From Corynebacterium sp. HS2168-gen11 (lineage in GTDB: Bacteria > Actinomycetota > Actinomycetes > Mycobacteriales > Mycobacteriaceae): a DNA stretch of 64,000 nt. Made by a program: the position numbers and the translations under genes. Positions 55,938 through 64,000 of this stretch are shown one piece after another. Under the pieces are notes generated by a model. That model made no database searches, was not told where the DNA came from, and saw nothing but the letters and a program-made list of their open reading frames with translations. How positions within the stretch are numbered: position 1 is the stretch's first letter; every line of letters begins with the position of its first letter. Location of the stretch: assembly GCF_024834075.1 (NCBI RefSeq), contig NZ_JANUXR010000007.1, forward strand, positions 1-64,000, given 5' to 3'.

Positions 55938-57299
55938 TTAGAACCTACTCGATCCACCGCCGCCACTAAAGCCGCCACTGAATCCAGTTGAGCTGCTCGA
56001 ACTGGAGCTTCGCATTTCATGCTGCTCCGTTTGCCAGCTATTTAACGACACATACGGCACATAGCCGTAATAGCCATAGCCTGGACGCCAGCTTGCATCC
56101 CAGATTGCGGTTGGTGGATACTCCTGCGGATCAATATCGGTGACTTCTTGTCTTGCAATTGCAGTCACAATGCCTTGATATTTGCGCAATATTTCGGCAT
56201 AGATTGCCACAACATCGGATGCATCTGGGTGCAGGAGAGCATCTTTGATTTGACGCTCTAATTCGTGCAATTCGTCGCGATACGCTTCCGACTTCTTGGA
56301 TAATGCGGCCTGTTCAATATCACTACGCAGTTCGCTGAGAATCTTTCGACGAGTTTGCACATCACCTGCATCAAAATCATGCAAGGTGGCAATATTGTCA
56401 ATCGCAGTGATCGCGTGCTCAACATCTTTGTGAATCTGACCAATCAGCCGAGCGTGCTTGCGGAAATCCTTGTTAGTGGAAAGCTCTGGTAAGCGCTGGA
56501 ATTTTTCGTGCGACGCTTCAAAATTTTCACGTACTGTGTCCCATTGGCTGCGCAGTTCAGCGTCGACAAGCACATTGGTTGTGGAATGTGCATAAACATT
56601 CGTGGCCGGTAGCTTCTCGACGATTTCGGCATAGCCAGCTCTGATCGTCTCATAGCGACGACGCGCTTTTTTCGTGCTATGACGCAGGGTCAAGGTTCCC
56701 GCAGCGCCAACGCCTGCAACAGAGACCAAGCCGGCGACCGCTAAGAATGGGCGTACATCAGTTGGCTTTGGTGGCTGTTGTGATGCTAAAAGTGCCACCT
56801 TAATCGCGCCAGTAATATTATTTTCGCGCAGCAGCGGCTTCATCGGGGCGAGATAGTAGTCAATTTCATCGGTATTGCGAATGGCATCATCCACATCGTG
56901 GCTGGAATACACTCCAAAGAAACGATCTGGCATGGAAAACGCAAACACAATTGAGTGTTCTTTAAAAGTATTCAAGCTGCTGTTCAGAAGTTCTGGATGC
57001 TCAGTACGCAACTTGCCGGCAACATAATCATTAAACGGATCCTCGCCATTTGGGAAGGTCAGCACCACAACGTGTTCAATGACTGCTGGCAGTGGGGTGT
57101 TTTGCACGAAAGTAGTCAAATCTGCTTGGGCGGCTGCGTCAAGCTCGTGATTGGAATCGACAATTGTCAGATCAGCACGACCTGTGTGCAGTGAGAGTTC
57201 ACCTGCGTGTGCCAAACTTGGAAATATTGCTGTGAGTAGCAACATCCCCAGTGCGGCGACACAGGCAAGCAGACGTACAAAACGCAATGAAACAGACAT
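55938..57299 (-). CDS. TPM-domain membrane protein with Gly/Ser-rich C-terminus
   Basis: About 453 residues from the ATG at 57299. A signal peptide (LLACVAALGMLLLTAIFPSLAHAG) precedes a TPM domain of about 130 residues (LDAAAQADLTTFVQNTPLPAVIEHVVVLTF). One membrane helix follows (FLAVAGLVSVAGVGAAGTL), then a long helical, charged region. The tail is low-complexity: SSSSSSTGFSGGFSGGGGSSRF. TPM proteins are found in photosystem repair and in actinobacterial envelopes; the role is not settled. The tail resembles those of other TPM proteins (YgcG-like). Confidence 0.88.
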   Translation of the reverse strand: MSVSLRFVRLLACVAALGMLLLTAIFPSLAHAGELSLHTGRADLTIVDSNHELDAAAQADLTTFVQNTPLPAVIEHVVVLTFPNGEDPFNDYVAGKLRTEHPELLNSSLNTFKEHSIVFAFSMPDRFFGVYSSHDVDDAIRNTDEIDYYLAPMKPLLRENNITGAIKVALLASQQPPKPTDVRPFLAVAGLVSVAGVGAAGTLTLRHSTKKARRRYETIRAGYAEIVEKLPATNVYAHSTTNVLVDAELRSQWDTVRENFEASHEKFQRLPELSTNKDFRKHARLIGQIHKDVEHAITAIDNIATLHDFDAGDVQTRRKILSELRSDIEQAALSKKSEAYRDELHELERQIKDALLHPDASDVVAIYAEILRKYQGIVTAIARQEVTDIDPQEYPPTAIWDASWRPGYGYYGYVPYVSLNSWQTEQHEMRSSSSSSSTGFSGGFSGGGGSSRF

Positions 57300-57605
57300 A
57301 TTCCCATGATACTGACTTTGCACCAGCCTTGGTAGCGATAGCCCTCACGTACGTGGGTGAGTGTGACTGCAGTGATTGCGAACAGCGTCGTCAAGCATGC
57401 GCGAAAGAAATGGGATGAATAGGCACACATTTCGCGCTCGGGCATAACTTCTCTGCGATGATGCGTGGCAGAGAAGGCTAAAGAAGCGAGGATTGACTAC
57501 GCTTAAGAGATATCTTTATGTGCCGCGCCAACGTCTCAGTGATCTTCGGATTATTGGTGCAGATGGTCGGACAATTTGCATCTTTTAGAAAGGCATCTTT
57601 TCGCT

Positions 57606-59549
57606 ATGAAGGAAAATCAGCTGCAACGTTTTCTGCTACCACATGCCGGTGAACCACATGATGTACGGATGTTGTACGTGATTGAATCAGAGCGTAACAA
57701 ACAGCGCGCAACATGGGATTCTCGCACCTCAATGCGCATTCCAGCAGGTAGCGAACTGAGCTTTTTAACCTATTTCAATGCCTTCCCTGCCTCCTACTGG
57801 CGTCGCTGGTCGCAACTCGACAGTGTTATTTTGAAGGTAACCGTCAGCGGAACTGCGCGTATCGACGTCTACCGTTCCAAGCTCGATGGTGCTCGTATCG
57901 GCATTGAAGGCAAGGTTGTGGCCGACGGCGAGGTGGAATTCCACCTCGACCTGGCCCCATTTGAGATGGGCGGTTGGCTGTGGTGGGATATCACCGCTGA
58001 TAGCGACGTCGTGATTGAAGAAGCCGGCTGGTATGCGCCACATGCGCCAAAGCCACAAATCATGCCAGATGGCAGTGAAGTTGGACCGTTTGAGCCACGA
58101 GTAACAGTTGGTATTCCAACCTTTAACCGCCCAGCAGATGCCGTGGCTGCCTTGCAAGCACTTGCCGCAGATCCAGCAGTTGATAGCGTGATCGATGCTG
58201 TGATTATGCCTGATCAAGGCACGAAGCACCCAGCTGATGAACCAGGCTATGCTGCCGCAGTTGAGCATTTCGGTACCCGCTTCCATGAATTCCGCCAGGG
58301 CAATCTCGGTGGTTCGGGCGGCTATTCGCGCATTATGTATGAAGCCTTGGGCGATGGTGAGGCAGGTGCAGCACAGTCACCATATATTTTGTACATGGAT
58401 GACGATATCGCCATTGAACCAGATTCAGTGCTGCGCGCATTAGCAGCTGCCCGCTATGCGCGTTCCCCAATCCTTATTGGTGGACAAATGCTGAACCTCC
58501 AAGAGCGCAGCCACCTGCACTCAATGGGTGAAGTTGTCAATCGTGGTGACTTCATGTGGACCGCGGCACCACATGTGCACTATGACCACGATTTTTCCGT
58601 GCATCCACTGTCCGATCGCGGAAAGTTCGACGATAAGCCAGACGCACCAAACTCTCGCGACCTACACCGCCGCATCGACGTTGACTACAACGGCTGGTGG
58701 ATGTGCATGATCCCACGAGTCGTCGCTCAACAGATCGGCCAGCCGCTGCCACTGTTTATTAAGTGGGATGATGCCGAATACGGTCTACGTGCAGGCCAAC
58801 ATGGCTTCCCAACCGCAACCTGGCCAGGTATCGCAATTTGGCATATGGCCTGGAGCGATAAAGACGACGCTATTGACTGGCAAGCCTACTTCCATCTGCG
58901 CAATCGCTTAATTGTGGCAGCAATGCAGCACGACGGCCCAATTGATGGCATTATCCGCAGCATGCTCAAAGCCACCTTCAAGCACCTGCTGTGCCTGGAA
59001 TATTCCACCGTGGCAATTCAAATCGAAGCAATTCGCGACTTCCTCGCCGGACCAGAGCACCTCTTTGACATCTTAGAAACCTCCCTGCCACGCATTGCGG
59101 CAATCCGCAAGGAATATCCCGATGCCGTTGTACTGCCAAGTGCCGCTGAGCTGCCGCGACCAAGTGGCGCCCCAGGTGTTCCTATTAAGGACATCGGCGG
59201 ACGCCTAGCACCGGTGAAAAAGGCAGTGTGGTTGGCTAAAGGCCTGCGCCACTCCTTACGGCCAGCGAATCCTGCCCACCACGAGGTGCCACAGGCGAAT
59301 TTCGCGCCGATCGAAGCTCGCTGGTTCTCCCTCTCGCGTGTCGATGGTGCTACAGTAGCTACCGCCGATGGTCGCGGCGTGGTGTACCGCAAGCGCGACT
59401 TGGCCAAGGCAAAGCAGTTGTTCCAGCAGACCCGCGAGCTACATAAACAACTGGAAGCAAATTTCGATCAGCTGCGTGAACAGTACCGCGCCGCACATCC
59501 AACGCTGACCAGCCGTGAATCTTGGAAGAAGGTGTTTGACAATGACTGA
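57606..59549 (+). CDS. glfT2: Galactofuranosyltransferase GlfT2
   Basis: 647 residues from the ATG at 57606; an in-frame TTG lies at 57576. The N-terminal beta domain includes TYFNAFPASYWRRW, as in mycobacterial GlfT2. The GT-A domain begins VTVGIPTFNRPADAV, with the metal-binding DDD in LYMDDDIAIEPD, the catalytic acid in FIKWDDAEYGLR, and the metal histidine in IAIWHMAWS. It extends the galactan with alternating 5- and 6-linked galactofuranose at the inner membrane face. The C-terminal helical region continues to the overlap (8 bases) with the next gene. Confidence 0.96.
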   Translation: MKENQLQRFLLPHAGEPHDVRMLYVIESERNKQRATWDSRTSMRIPAGSELSFLTYFNAFPASYWRRWSQLDSVILKVTVSGTARIDVYRSKLDGARIGIEGKVVADGEVEFHLDLAPFEMGGWLWWDITADSDVVIEEAGWYAPHAPKPQIMPDGSEVGPFEPRVTVGIPTFNRPADAVAALQALAADPAVDSVIDAVIMPDQGTKHPADEPGYAAAVEHFGTRFHEFRQGNLGGSGGYSRIMYEALGDGEAGAAQSPYILYMDDDIAIEPDSVLRALAAARYARSPILIGGQMLNLQERSHLHSMGEVVNRGDFMWTAAPHVHYDHDFSVHPLSDRGKFDDKPDAPNSRDLHRRIDVDYNGWWMCMIPRVVAQQIGQPLPLFIKWDDAEYGLRAGQHGFPTATWPGIAIWHMAWSDKDDAIDWQAYFHLRNRLIVAAMQHDGPIDGIIRSMLKATFKHLLCLEYSTVAIQIEAIRDFLAGPEHLFDILETSLPRIAAIRKEYPDAVVLPSAAELPRPSGAPGVPIKDIGGRLAPVKKAVWLAKGLRHSLRPANPAHHEVPQANFAPIEARWFSLSRVDGATVATADGRGVVYRKRDLAKAKQLFQQTRELHKQLEANFDQLREQYRAAHPTLTSRESWKKVFDND

Positions 59550-60039
59550 AGCTGACGCATTAGTCAGGTTGCAGGCCGTTGCAGCCACCCCACGCACGCT
59601 TGCATTCGCCCGTGGATTAAGCCATTTCGGCGAACATGCCTTGGGTTGGATGGCTCTTGGCGCCCTCGGGATGCTCATCGATGCTTCTCGACGCCGGCAA
59701 TGGGCCAAAGTAATCCTTGCGGCCTTTATCAGTCATGCTGCTTCCGTTGTTCTCAAGCGCATTGTGCGTCGCAAGCGTCCGCATGATTCGCGTATTGCCA
59801 TTGGTGTTGGCACGCCTTCGAAACTAAGCTTTCCAAGTTCGCACGCCACCTCTACCACAGCTGCATTGGTGACGCTGGCCAAGATTACAAAAAATCCACT
59901 GCCGTTGCTGGGGATTCCAGTGATGATGTGCTCGCGTATGATCCTGGGGGTGCATTATCCAACGGATGTGTGTGCCGGTGCATTATTAGGTGCAGTCACT
60001 GCTGAAGCGATTGATCGAGTAGGGAAGGAAAATAAGTGA
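59542..60039 (+). CDS. PAP2-type decaprenyl-phosphoryl-5-phosphoribose phosphatase (Rv3807c type)
   Basis: 165 residues with four or five hydrophobic helices. Phosphatase motifs are KRIVRRKRP, SFPSSHATS, and SRMILGVHYPTD. It lies between glfT2 and ubiA with overlaps on both sides, the position of Rv3807c, which is proposed to remove the 5-phosphate from decaprenyl-phosphoryl-phosphoribose on the way to DPA. The second motif reads PSSH instead of the more usual PSGH, as in this subfamily. Confidence 0.9.
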   Translation: MTEADALVRLQAVAATPRTLAFARGLSHFGEHALGWMALGALGMLIDASRRRQWAKVILAAFISHAASVVLKRIVRRKRPHDSRIAIGVGTPSKLSFPSSHATSTTAALVTLAKITKNPLPLLGIPVMMCSRMILGVHYPTDVCAGALLGAVTAEAIDRVGKENK

Positions 60040-61013
60040 GCGATACCAGTGGTGTCATTGGTTCCGAACCCCATACAGAAGGCATTGAGCCAAAGAGCAA
60101 GCATCAACCACCAAAGAATTTGCTCGACGGCATGATCAAAGCGCTGCGGCCGAAACAGTGGGTGAAAAATGTCCTCGTGTTGGCAGCGCCGATGGCTGCT
60201 GGGGCAGATGCACTGTTTGAAGTGCGTATCTTAGCTGATATTGCCATTGCGTTTATTGCGTTTTGTTTGGCAGCGTCGTCAATTTATTTGATTAACGATG
60301 CCAACGACGTTGAAGCTGACCGTGCTCACCCGACCAAGCGATTCCGCCCAATTGCAGCAGGTGTGTTGCCGGTTAAAGTAGCCTACGCAATGGCAATAGT
60401 CTTAATCGTAGCGGCGATCGCCATCAGCTACATGGCGTCGTCAGGCCATGCCCTGGCCATTGTGATGGCGGTGTATATTGCATTGCAATTAGGGTATTGC
60501 TTCGGATGGAAACACCAACCAGTGATTGATATTGCGCTGGTATCGTCTGGATTTATGCTTCGCGCGATGGCAGGTGGCGTCGCGGCTGGCATTAACCTCT
60601 CGCAGTGGTTCCTGTTAGTGGCCGCCTTTGGTTCGCTGTTTATGGCCTCTGGTAAACGTTATGCCGAGATTCTGCTGGCACAAAGCTCTGGAGCAAAAAT
60701 TCGCAAAGCATTAGAAGGCTATACCCCAACCTATCTTCGCTTTGTGTGGACCCTTTCTGCTACCGCCGTTGTGATGTCTTATGCCCTGTGGGGATTTGAG
60801 GTTGCACGTGCTGCAGGTGGTGCAGCCGCAGTGTGGTACCAAATTTCGATGGTGCCATTTGCCGTTGCAATTTTGCGCTATGCCGCAGATGTCGATCGTG
60901 GCGACGGTGGCGCTCCTGACGAACTTGCCCTCACCGACCGTACCCTGCAGGTCTTAGCTCTTGCATGGCTCGGCTGTGTGTTTGTTGCCGTATACGTAGT
61001 TCCGGCACTCTAA
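60036..61013 (+). CDS. ubiA: UbiA-family decaprenyl-phosphate phosphoribosyltransferase (DPPR synthase)
   Basis: 325 residues, GTG start overlapping the previous stop (GTGA). About eight to nine membrane helices follow a polar N-terminus. RPKQWVKNVLVLAAP and the first Asp-rich motif NDANDVEADRAHPTKRFRP are diagnostic for the DPPR synthase subgroup. It transfers 5-phosphoribose from PRPP to decaprenyl phosphate, the first step to the arabinose donor DPA. It is a known target region for ethambutol resistance in M. tuberculosis (Rv3806c). Confidence 0.95.
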   Translation: MSDTSGVIGSEPHTEGIEPKSKHQPPKNLLDGMIKALRPKQWVKNVLVLAAPMAAGADALFEVRILADIAIAFIAFCLAASSIYLINDANDVEADRAHPTKRFRPIAAGVLPVKVAYAMAIVLIVAAIAISYMASSGHALAIVMAVYIALQLGYCFGWKHQPVIDIALVSSGFMLRAMAGGVAAGINLSQWFLLVAAFGSLFMASGKRYAEILLAQSSGAKIRKALEGYTPTYLRFVWTLSATAVVMSYALWGFEVARAAGGAAAVWYQISMVPFAVAILRYAADVDRGDGGAPDELALTDRTLQVLALAWLGCVFVAVYVVPAL

Positions 61014-61062
61014 GCGGCCTGTATCGCCTTGCAGGTTACACGAGCGTGCTAACCTGTGCTCT

Positions 61063-62895
61063 ATGAAATACGCCCGTTCATTACCATTTTCATCTGGACT
61101 GCTCGCAGCCTGCACGGTCGCACTCGTTGCCGCATATGGCGGCTGGCAGCGTCGATGGATGAGTGATGACGGGCTTATTGTGTTGCGCACTGTGCGCAAC
61201 TTACTTGCTGGCAACGGGCCGGTCTTTAATGCCGGCGAGCGCGTTGAGGCAAATACCTCGGCATTATGGCAATACATTATTTATTTAGGAGCGCTAGTCA
61301 ATGACGCTCGGCTCGAAACCATTGCGACCTATGCGGCTTTAACATTTACCACCCTGGCGGTTTTCCTTGCCGCCTTGGGTACCGCGCGCTTATACGGCGG
61401 CCAAAAAGTTGTGCTTTTGCCATTTGGCGGACTGCTCTATTTAGCCCTACCACCAGCCCGCGATTTTGCAACCAGTGGTCTGGAATGGGGTTTGAGCCTG
61501 CTATGGATTTCAACGCAATGGCTATTGCTGACCACCTGGGCGCGCAATGAACGAACCCGCGGAAGCTGGGCGTTATACTTACTCGCCCTTAATAGCGGTT
61601 TGAGTTGGCTGGTCCGCCCCGAACTTGCCCTTTATGGCGGCCTCAGCGGAATCCTGTTGCTGATCGTGCATCGCCAACAGTGGTGGAAAATTCTGGCCGT
61701 GGCCTTGCCGATTCCAGCGGCGTACCAGATTTTCCGAATGGGCTATTATGGCCTGCTGGTGCCGCATACTGCAGTGGCAAAAAGTGCGACCGGTGCGCAG
61801 TGGGCACAAGGTTGGCACTATCTAGCCGAGTTTAACCAGGCCTATAATTTATGGATCGCGCTGGTCATCGCATTGCTGGCAGCAGCACTGGCGATCACAT
61901 TCGGCCATCGCGGCAGTGACGCGGATATGCTGGTGCAGCGCAAAACTGTGTGGGTGATCTTCCTGATTTTGACCTGCGCACTTTTGCATGCCACCTATGT
62001 GATTCGCGTTGGCGGCGATTTCATGCACGCACGCATGCTCTTGCTGCCGCTGTATACCGCTTTATTGCCGGTAAGCGTAATTGCTTTACGACGCCTCGTG
62101 CAAAGCTCAATCATTACCACATTCGTGTTCGCCGCCGGCATGGTGTGGGCCGGATTTGTGGTGCATGGAGGGCACCCATATCAATTGCCTGCCGAAGGTG
62201 AAGAACTCGATATTGTTGATGAGCGCATGTTCTGGCAACTTGCCACCTACCGCGATCAACCAACCTATTGGGCCGAAGATTTCCACACGGCTCGGAGCTT
62301 GCGTGAGTTCTTGCCAGCGGTTGCCGCAGGCCATGCCCAGCACGATGCGCAGGTGGTGCAGTTCTTAGTCAGCGAAGATCCAATTGTATTTTCCTGGCGG
62401 CCGGTACCGCGCACCCACGAAGCAACTGATTTAGCGCAGATGCCACTGAGCTTGACCATGATTAATCTTGGTATGACCAGCATGAATGCGCCACTGGATG
62501 TGCGTGTGCTCGACACCATTGGCCTGGCGAATCCGCTCGCGGCACGTTCCCCACGACTGGAGAATGCCCGCGTTGGACATGACAAATTCTTGCCTCTTGA
62601 GTGGCAGTTTGCAGATTCTGCGATGGCTATTGAAGATTTGCCAGACTGGGTGGATCCAGTTGTGACCAAGCAGGCACGAGCTGCGCTGTATAGCGAGGAA
62701 TTGCAAGCACTGTTCGCCAGCTATCGCAGTCCACTGACCATGCAGCGCTTCTTTGACAATATTGTTTTTAGTCTGACTTCTGGCAGGACGTTGGAATTGC
62801 ATGCCAATCCACGCGATTATGAGAACCTGCCGAAAGCTCAGGAGCAACGAATCTTTTGGCCGCAGGAGATTTCGGTAAGTCCGGATCGTCGATAA
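61063..62895 (+). CDS. aftB: Terminal arabinofuranosyltransferase AftB
   Basis: 610 residues. About ten membrane helices in the first 390 residues are followed by a C-terminal domain outside the membrane. The GT-C catalytic loop is RRWMSDDGLIVLRTVRNLL with the acidic pair after the first helix, and VEANTSALWQY matches AftB/GT89 proteins. It adds the terminal beta-1,2 arabinofuranose of arabinogalactan, the site that carries mycolic acids. It is 49 bases after ubiA and upstream of a mycolyltransferase, as in other mycolata. Confidence 0.93.
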   Translation: MKYARSLPFSSGLLAACTVALVAAYGGWQRRWMSDDGLIVLRTVRNLLAGNGPVFNAGERVEANTSALWQYIIYLGALVNDARLETIATYAALTFTTLAVFLAALGTARLYGGQKVVLLPFGGLLYLALPPARDFATSGLEWGLSLLWISTQWLLLTTWARNERTRGSWALYLLALNSGLSWLVRPELALYGGLSGILLLIVHRQQWWKILAVALPIPAAYQIFRMGYYGLLVPHTAVAKSATGAQWAQGWHYLAEFNQAYNLWIALVIALLAAALAITFGHRGSDADMLVQRKTVWVIFLILTCALLHATYVIRVGGDFMHARMLLLPLYTALLPVSVIALRRLVQSSIITTFVFAAGMVWAGFVVHGGHPYQLPAEGEELDIVDERMFWQLATYRDQPTYWAEDFHTARSLREFLPAVAAGHAQHDAQVVQFLVSEDPIVFSWRPVPRTHEATDLAQMPLSLTMINLGMTSMNAPLDVRVLDTIGLANPLAARSPRLENARVGHDKFLPLEWQFADSAMAIEDLPDWVDPVVTKQARAALYSEELQALFASYRSPLTMQRFFDNIVFSLTSGRTLELHANPRDYENLPKAQEQRIFWPQEISVSPDRR

Positions 62896-63058
62896 GCGGA
62901 AAAATTCTGAAAAAATTCCGTCTTTGATATCAATTTGTAATATAATGGGCGGTTATGGATACAGCATCCATGTGAGGCTCGTGTAGCCAGGCGTTGCGAC
63001 GCACACGCTGAAGTCGTGAGGCCGCGATGATCCATCGAATGCGAAAAGGACAACACTC

Positions 63059-64000
63059 TTGGGTATTTTTTCTACTGTTATGAAGAAAGTGACGGCATCA
63101 GTCGTTGCCGTGGCCACCGCAGGAGCATTGGCCATCGCAGGTCAAGGCATTGCGCACGCGGGTAATCGTGACTGGTTGCGCCCTGATGCAACTGGTAGCT
63201 GTGAATGGGACGCTGCGGCTTACTGGGTGCAACGTTGTGACGTGTATTCGCCATCAAATGGGCGCACGATGACAGTGCAAATCCAGCCAGCTGCGCGCGG
63301 CGGTAACGCCGGTTTTTACCTTCTCGACGGTGCACGCGCCTTAGACACCCACAGTGCGTGGACACACGATGCAAACGCACCGGCATTATATGTAGACCAC
63401 AACCTCACTCTGGTGATGCCAGTTGGTGGTAAAGGTTCCTTCTATATGGACTGGGTTGCACCAGCGCCATATAACGGCACGGGTCCTGTGTTTAAGTGGG
63501 AAACCTTCCTTACACAAGAACTGCCAGTATATTTAGAGCGACACTTCGGAGTTTCCCGCTCGAATAACTCAATTGCTGGTCTGTCGATGGGCGGTACCGC
63601 CGCACTGAACCTCGCAGCTCGTCACCCTGAGCAATTCCACCAAGTGCTCAGCTGGTCCGGTTATCCAGCCATGACTCTGCCAGGCATGCATACCATGCTA
63701 CGTCTGGCAATGCTCGACGTTGCAGGCTTTAATATCAACTCCATGTACGGCACAATTTTCAGTGCATACCGCTTCCAAAACGATCCACTATGGAATATGT
63801 CAGGGCTGCGCAATACTGATGTCTACGTTTCAGCGTCATCAGGATTCTGGTCCGATTATGACATTCAAACCCAAGCGCTGGGCCACCGCATCAACGGCTC
63901 CATTTTGGAATCGATCAGCATGTACACCACCACCGTGTGGGAGATCAAAGCACGCGCCCAAGGTGTGAATGTCACAGTGGATTATCCACTCTTTGGTATT
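63059..64000 (+). CDS. Mycolyltransferase (antigen 85/PS1 family), 3' end outside the window
   Basis: About 314 residues visible. The TTG at 63059 has AAAAGGA eight bases upstream and gives MGIFSTVMKKVTAS; the ATG at 63080 is an alternative. A signal peptide (ASVVAVATAGALAIAGQGIAHA) precedes the esterase fold. The two cysteines (GSCEWD and QRCDVYS) are as in corynebacterial mycolyltransferases. The catalytic serine is in IAGLSMGGTAAL; the acid and histidine lie beyond the window. It transfers mycolic acid from trehalose monomycolate to arabinogalactan or a second trehalose. Confidence 0.93.
   Translation, partial: MGIFSTVMKKVTASVVAVATAGALAIAGQGIAHAGNRDWLRPDATGSCEWDAAAYWVQRCDVYSPSNGRTMTVQIQPAARGGNAGFYLLDGARALDTHSAWTHDANAPALYVDHNLTLVMPVGGKGSFYMDWVAPAPYNGTGPVFKWETFLTQELPVYLERHFGVSRSNNSIAGLSMGGTAALNLAARHPEQFHQVLSWSGYPAMTLPGMHTMLRLAMLDVAGFNINSMYGTIFSAYRFQNDPLWNMSGLRNTDVYVSASSGFWSDYDIQTQALGHRINGSILESISMYTTTVWEIKARAQGVNVTVDYPLFGI

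Noticed and set aside
55592-56020. A 142-codon frame through GC-rich island E
   Set aside because: It is Arg/Ala-rich because of the repetitive GC-rich DNA, overlaps both neighbouring genes and has no ribosome binding site.

Overview
The window is chromosomal DNA of a Corynebacterium with roughly balanced GC content. The evidence is a mycolata cell-envelope gene set: glf, glfT2, a decaprenyl-phosphoryl-phosphoribose phosphatase, ubiA, aftB and a mycolyltransferase. It also has whcA (WhiB family) beside a bifunctional penicillin-binding protein, glxR, marP, an actinobacterial 6C RNA and a Tad pilus cluster. Gene order follows two blocks that I recall from Mycobacterium tuberculosis, Rv3682 to Rv3646 and Rv3838 to Rv3804. 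They are joined here through ldh at about 32.5-34 kb. No rRNA, tRNA or CRISPR array was seen.

Layout. 1-5.5 kb is an accessory region: the end of an IS3-family element, an MmeI-like single-chain restriction-modification enzyme, two diverged copies of a small membrane-protein gene, and two IS remnants. 5.5-19 kb is core: yqeY, ponA-type PBP, whcA, a DUF4177/RidA/metallo-hydrolase operon, glxR, nth, a TlpA-like thioredoxin, a NUDIX hydrolase, marP, an alpha/beta hydrolase lacking the usual nucleophile, a holin-X protein and a HAD phosphatase. 18.9-24.3 kb holds the 6C RNA and then ssd-tadA-tadB-tadC-flp-tadE-tadG. 24.3-32.5 kb holds a DUF1998 helicase, three consecutive cold-shock gene modules (each with a long conserved leader and its own terminator) and topA.

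32.5-50 kb carries ldh, a DUF5926 protein, an AGCS symporter, an SPFH/ribbon-helix-helix pair, an amidase and LCP ligase, pheA, a phosphoglycerate-mutase-like enzyme, a septum-formation protein, a GntR regulator, serS, an acyltransferase, a HAD hydrolase and a secreted PGRP amidase. 50.5-54 kb has a DM13 protein and a second accessory island: IS remnants, a secreted Cys-containing protein broken by one TAG, and a 50-residue membrane peptide. 54-64 kb is the arabinogalactan and mycolate region.

The least explained signals are two short motifs repeated far above chance in both coding and noncoding DNA: CGTCGWVAAGC (at least 21 copies) and CCTTAATAGG (8 exact copies). Others are the triplicated csp modules with conserved 5' leaders, a Flp-type pilin with an unusually long N-terminal extension, and GC-rich low-complexity islands at several gene junctions.
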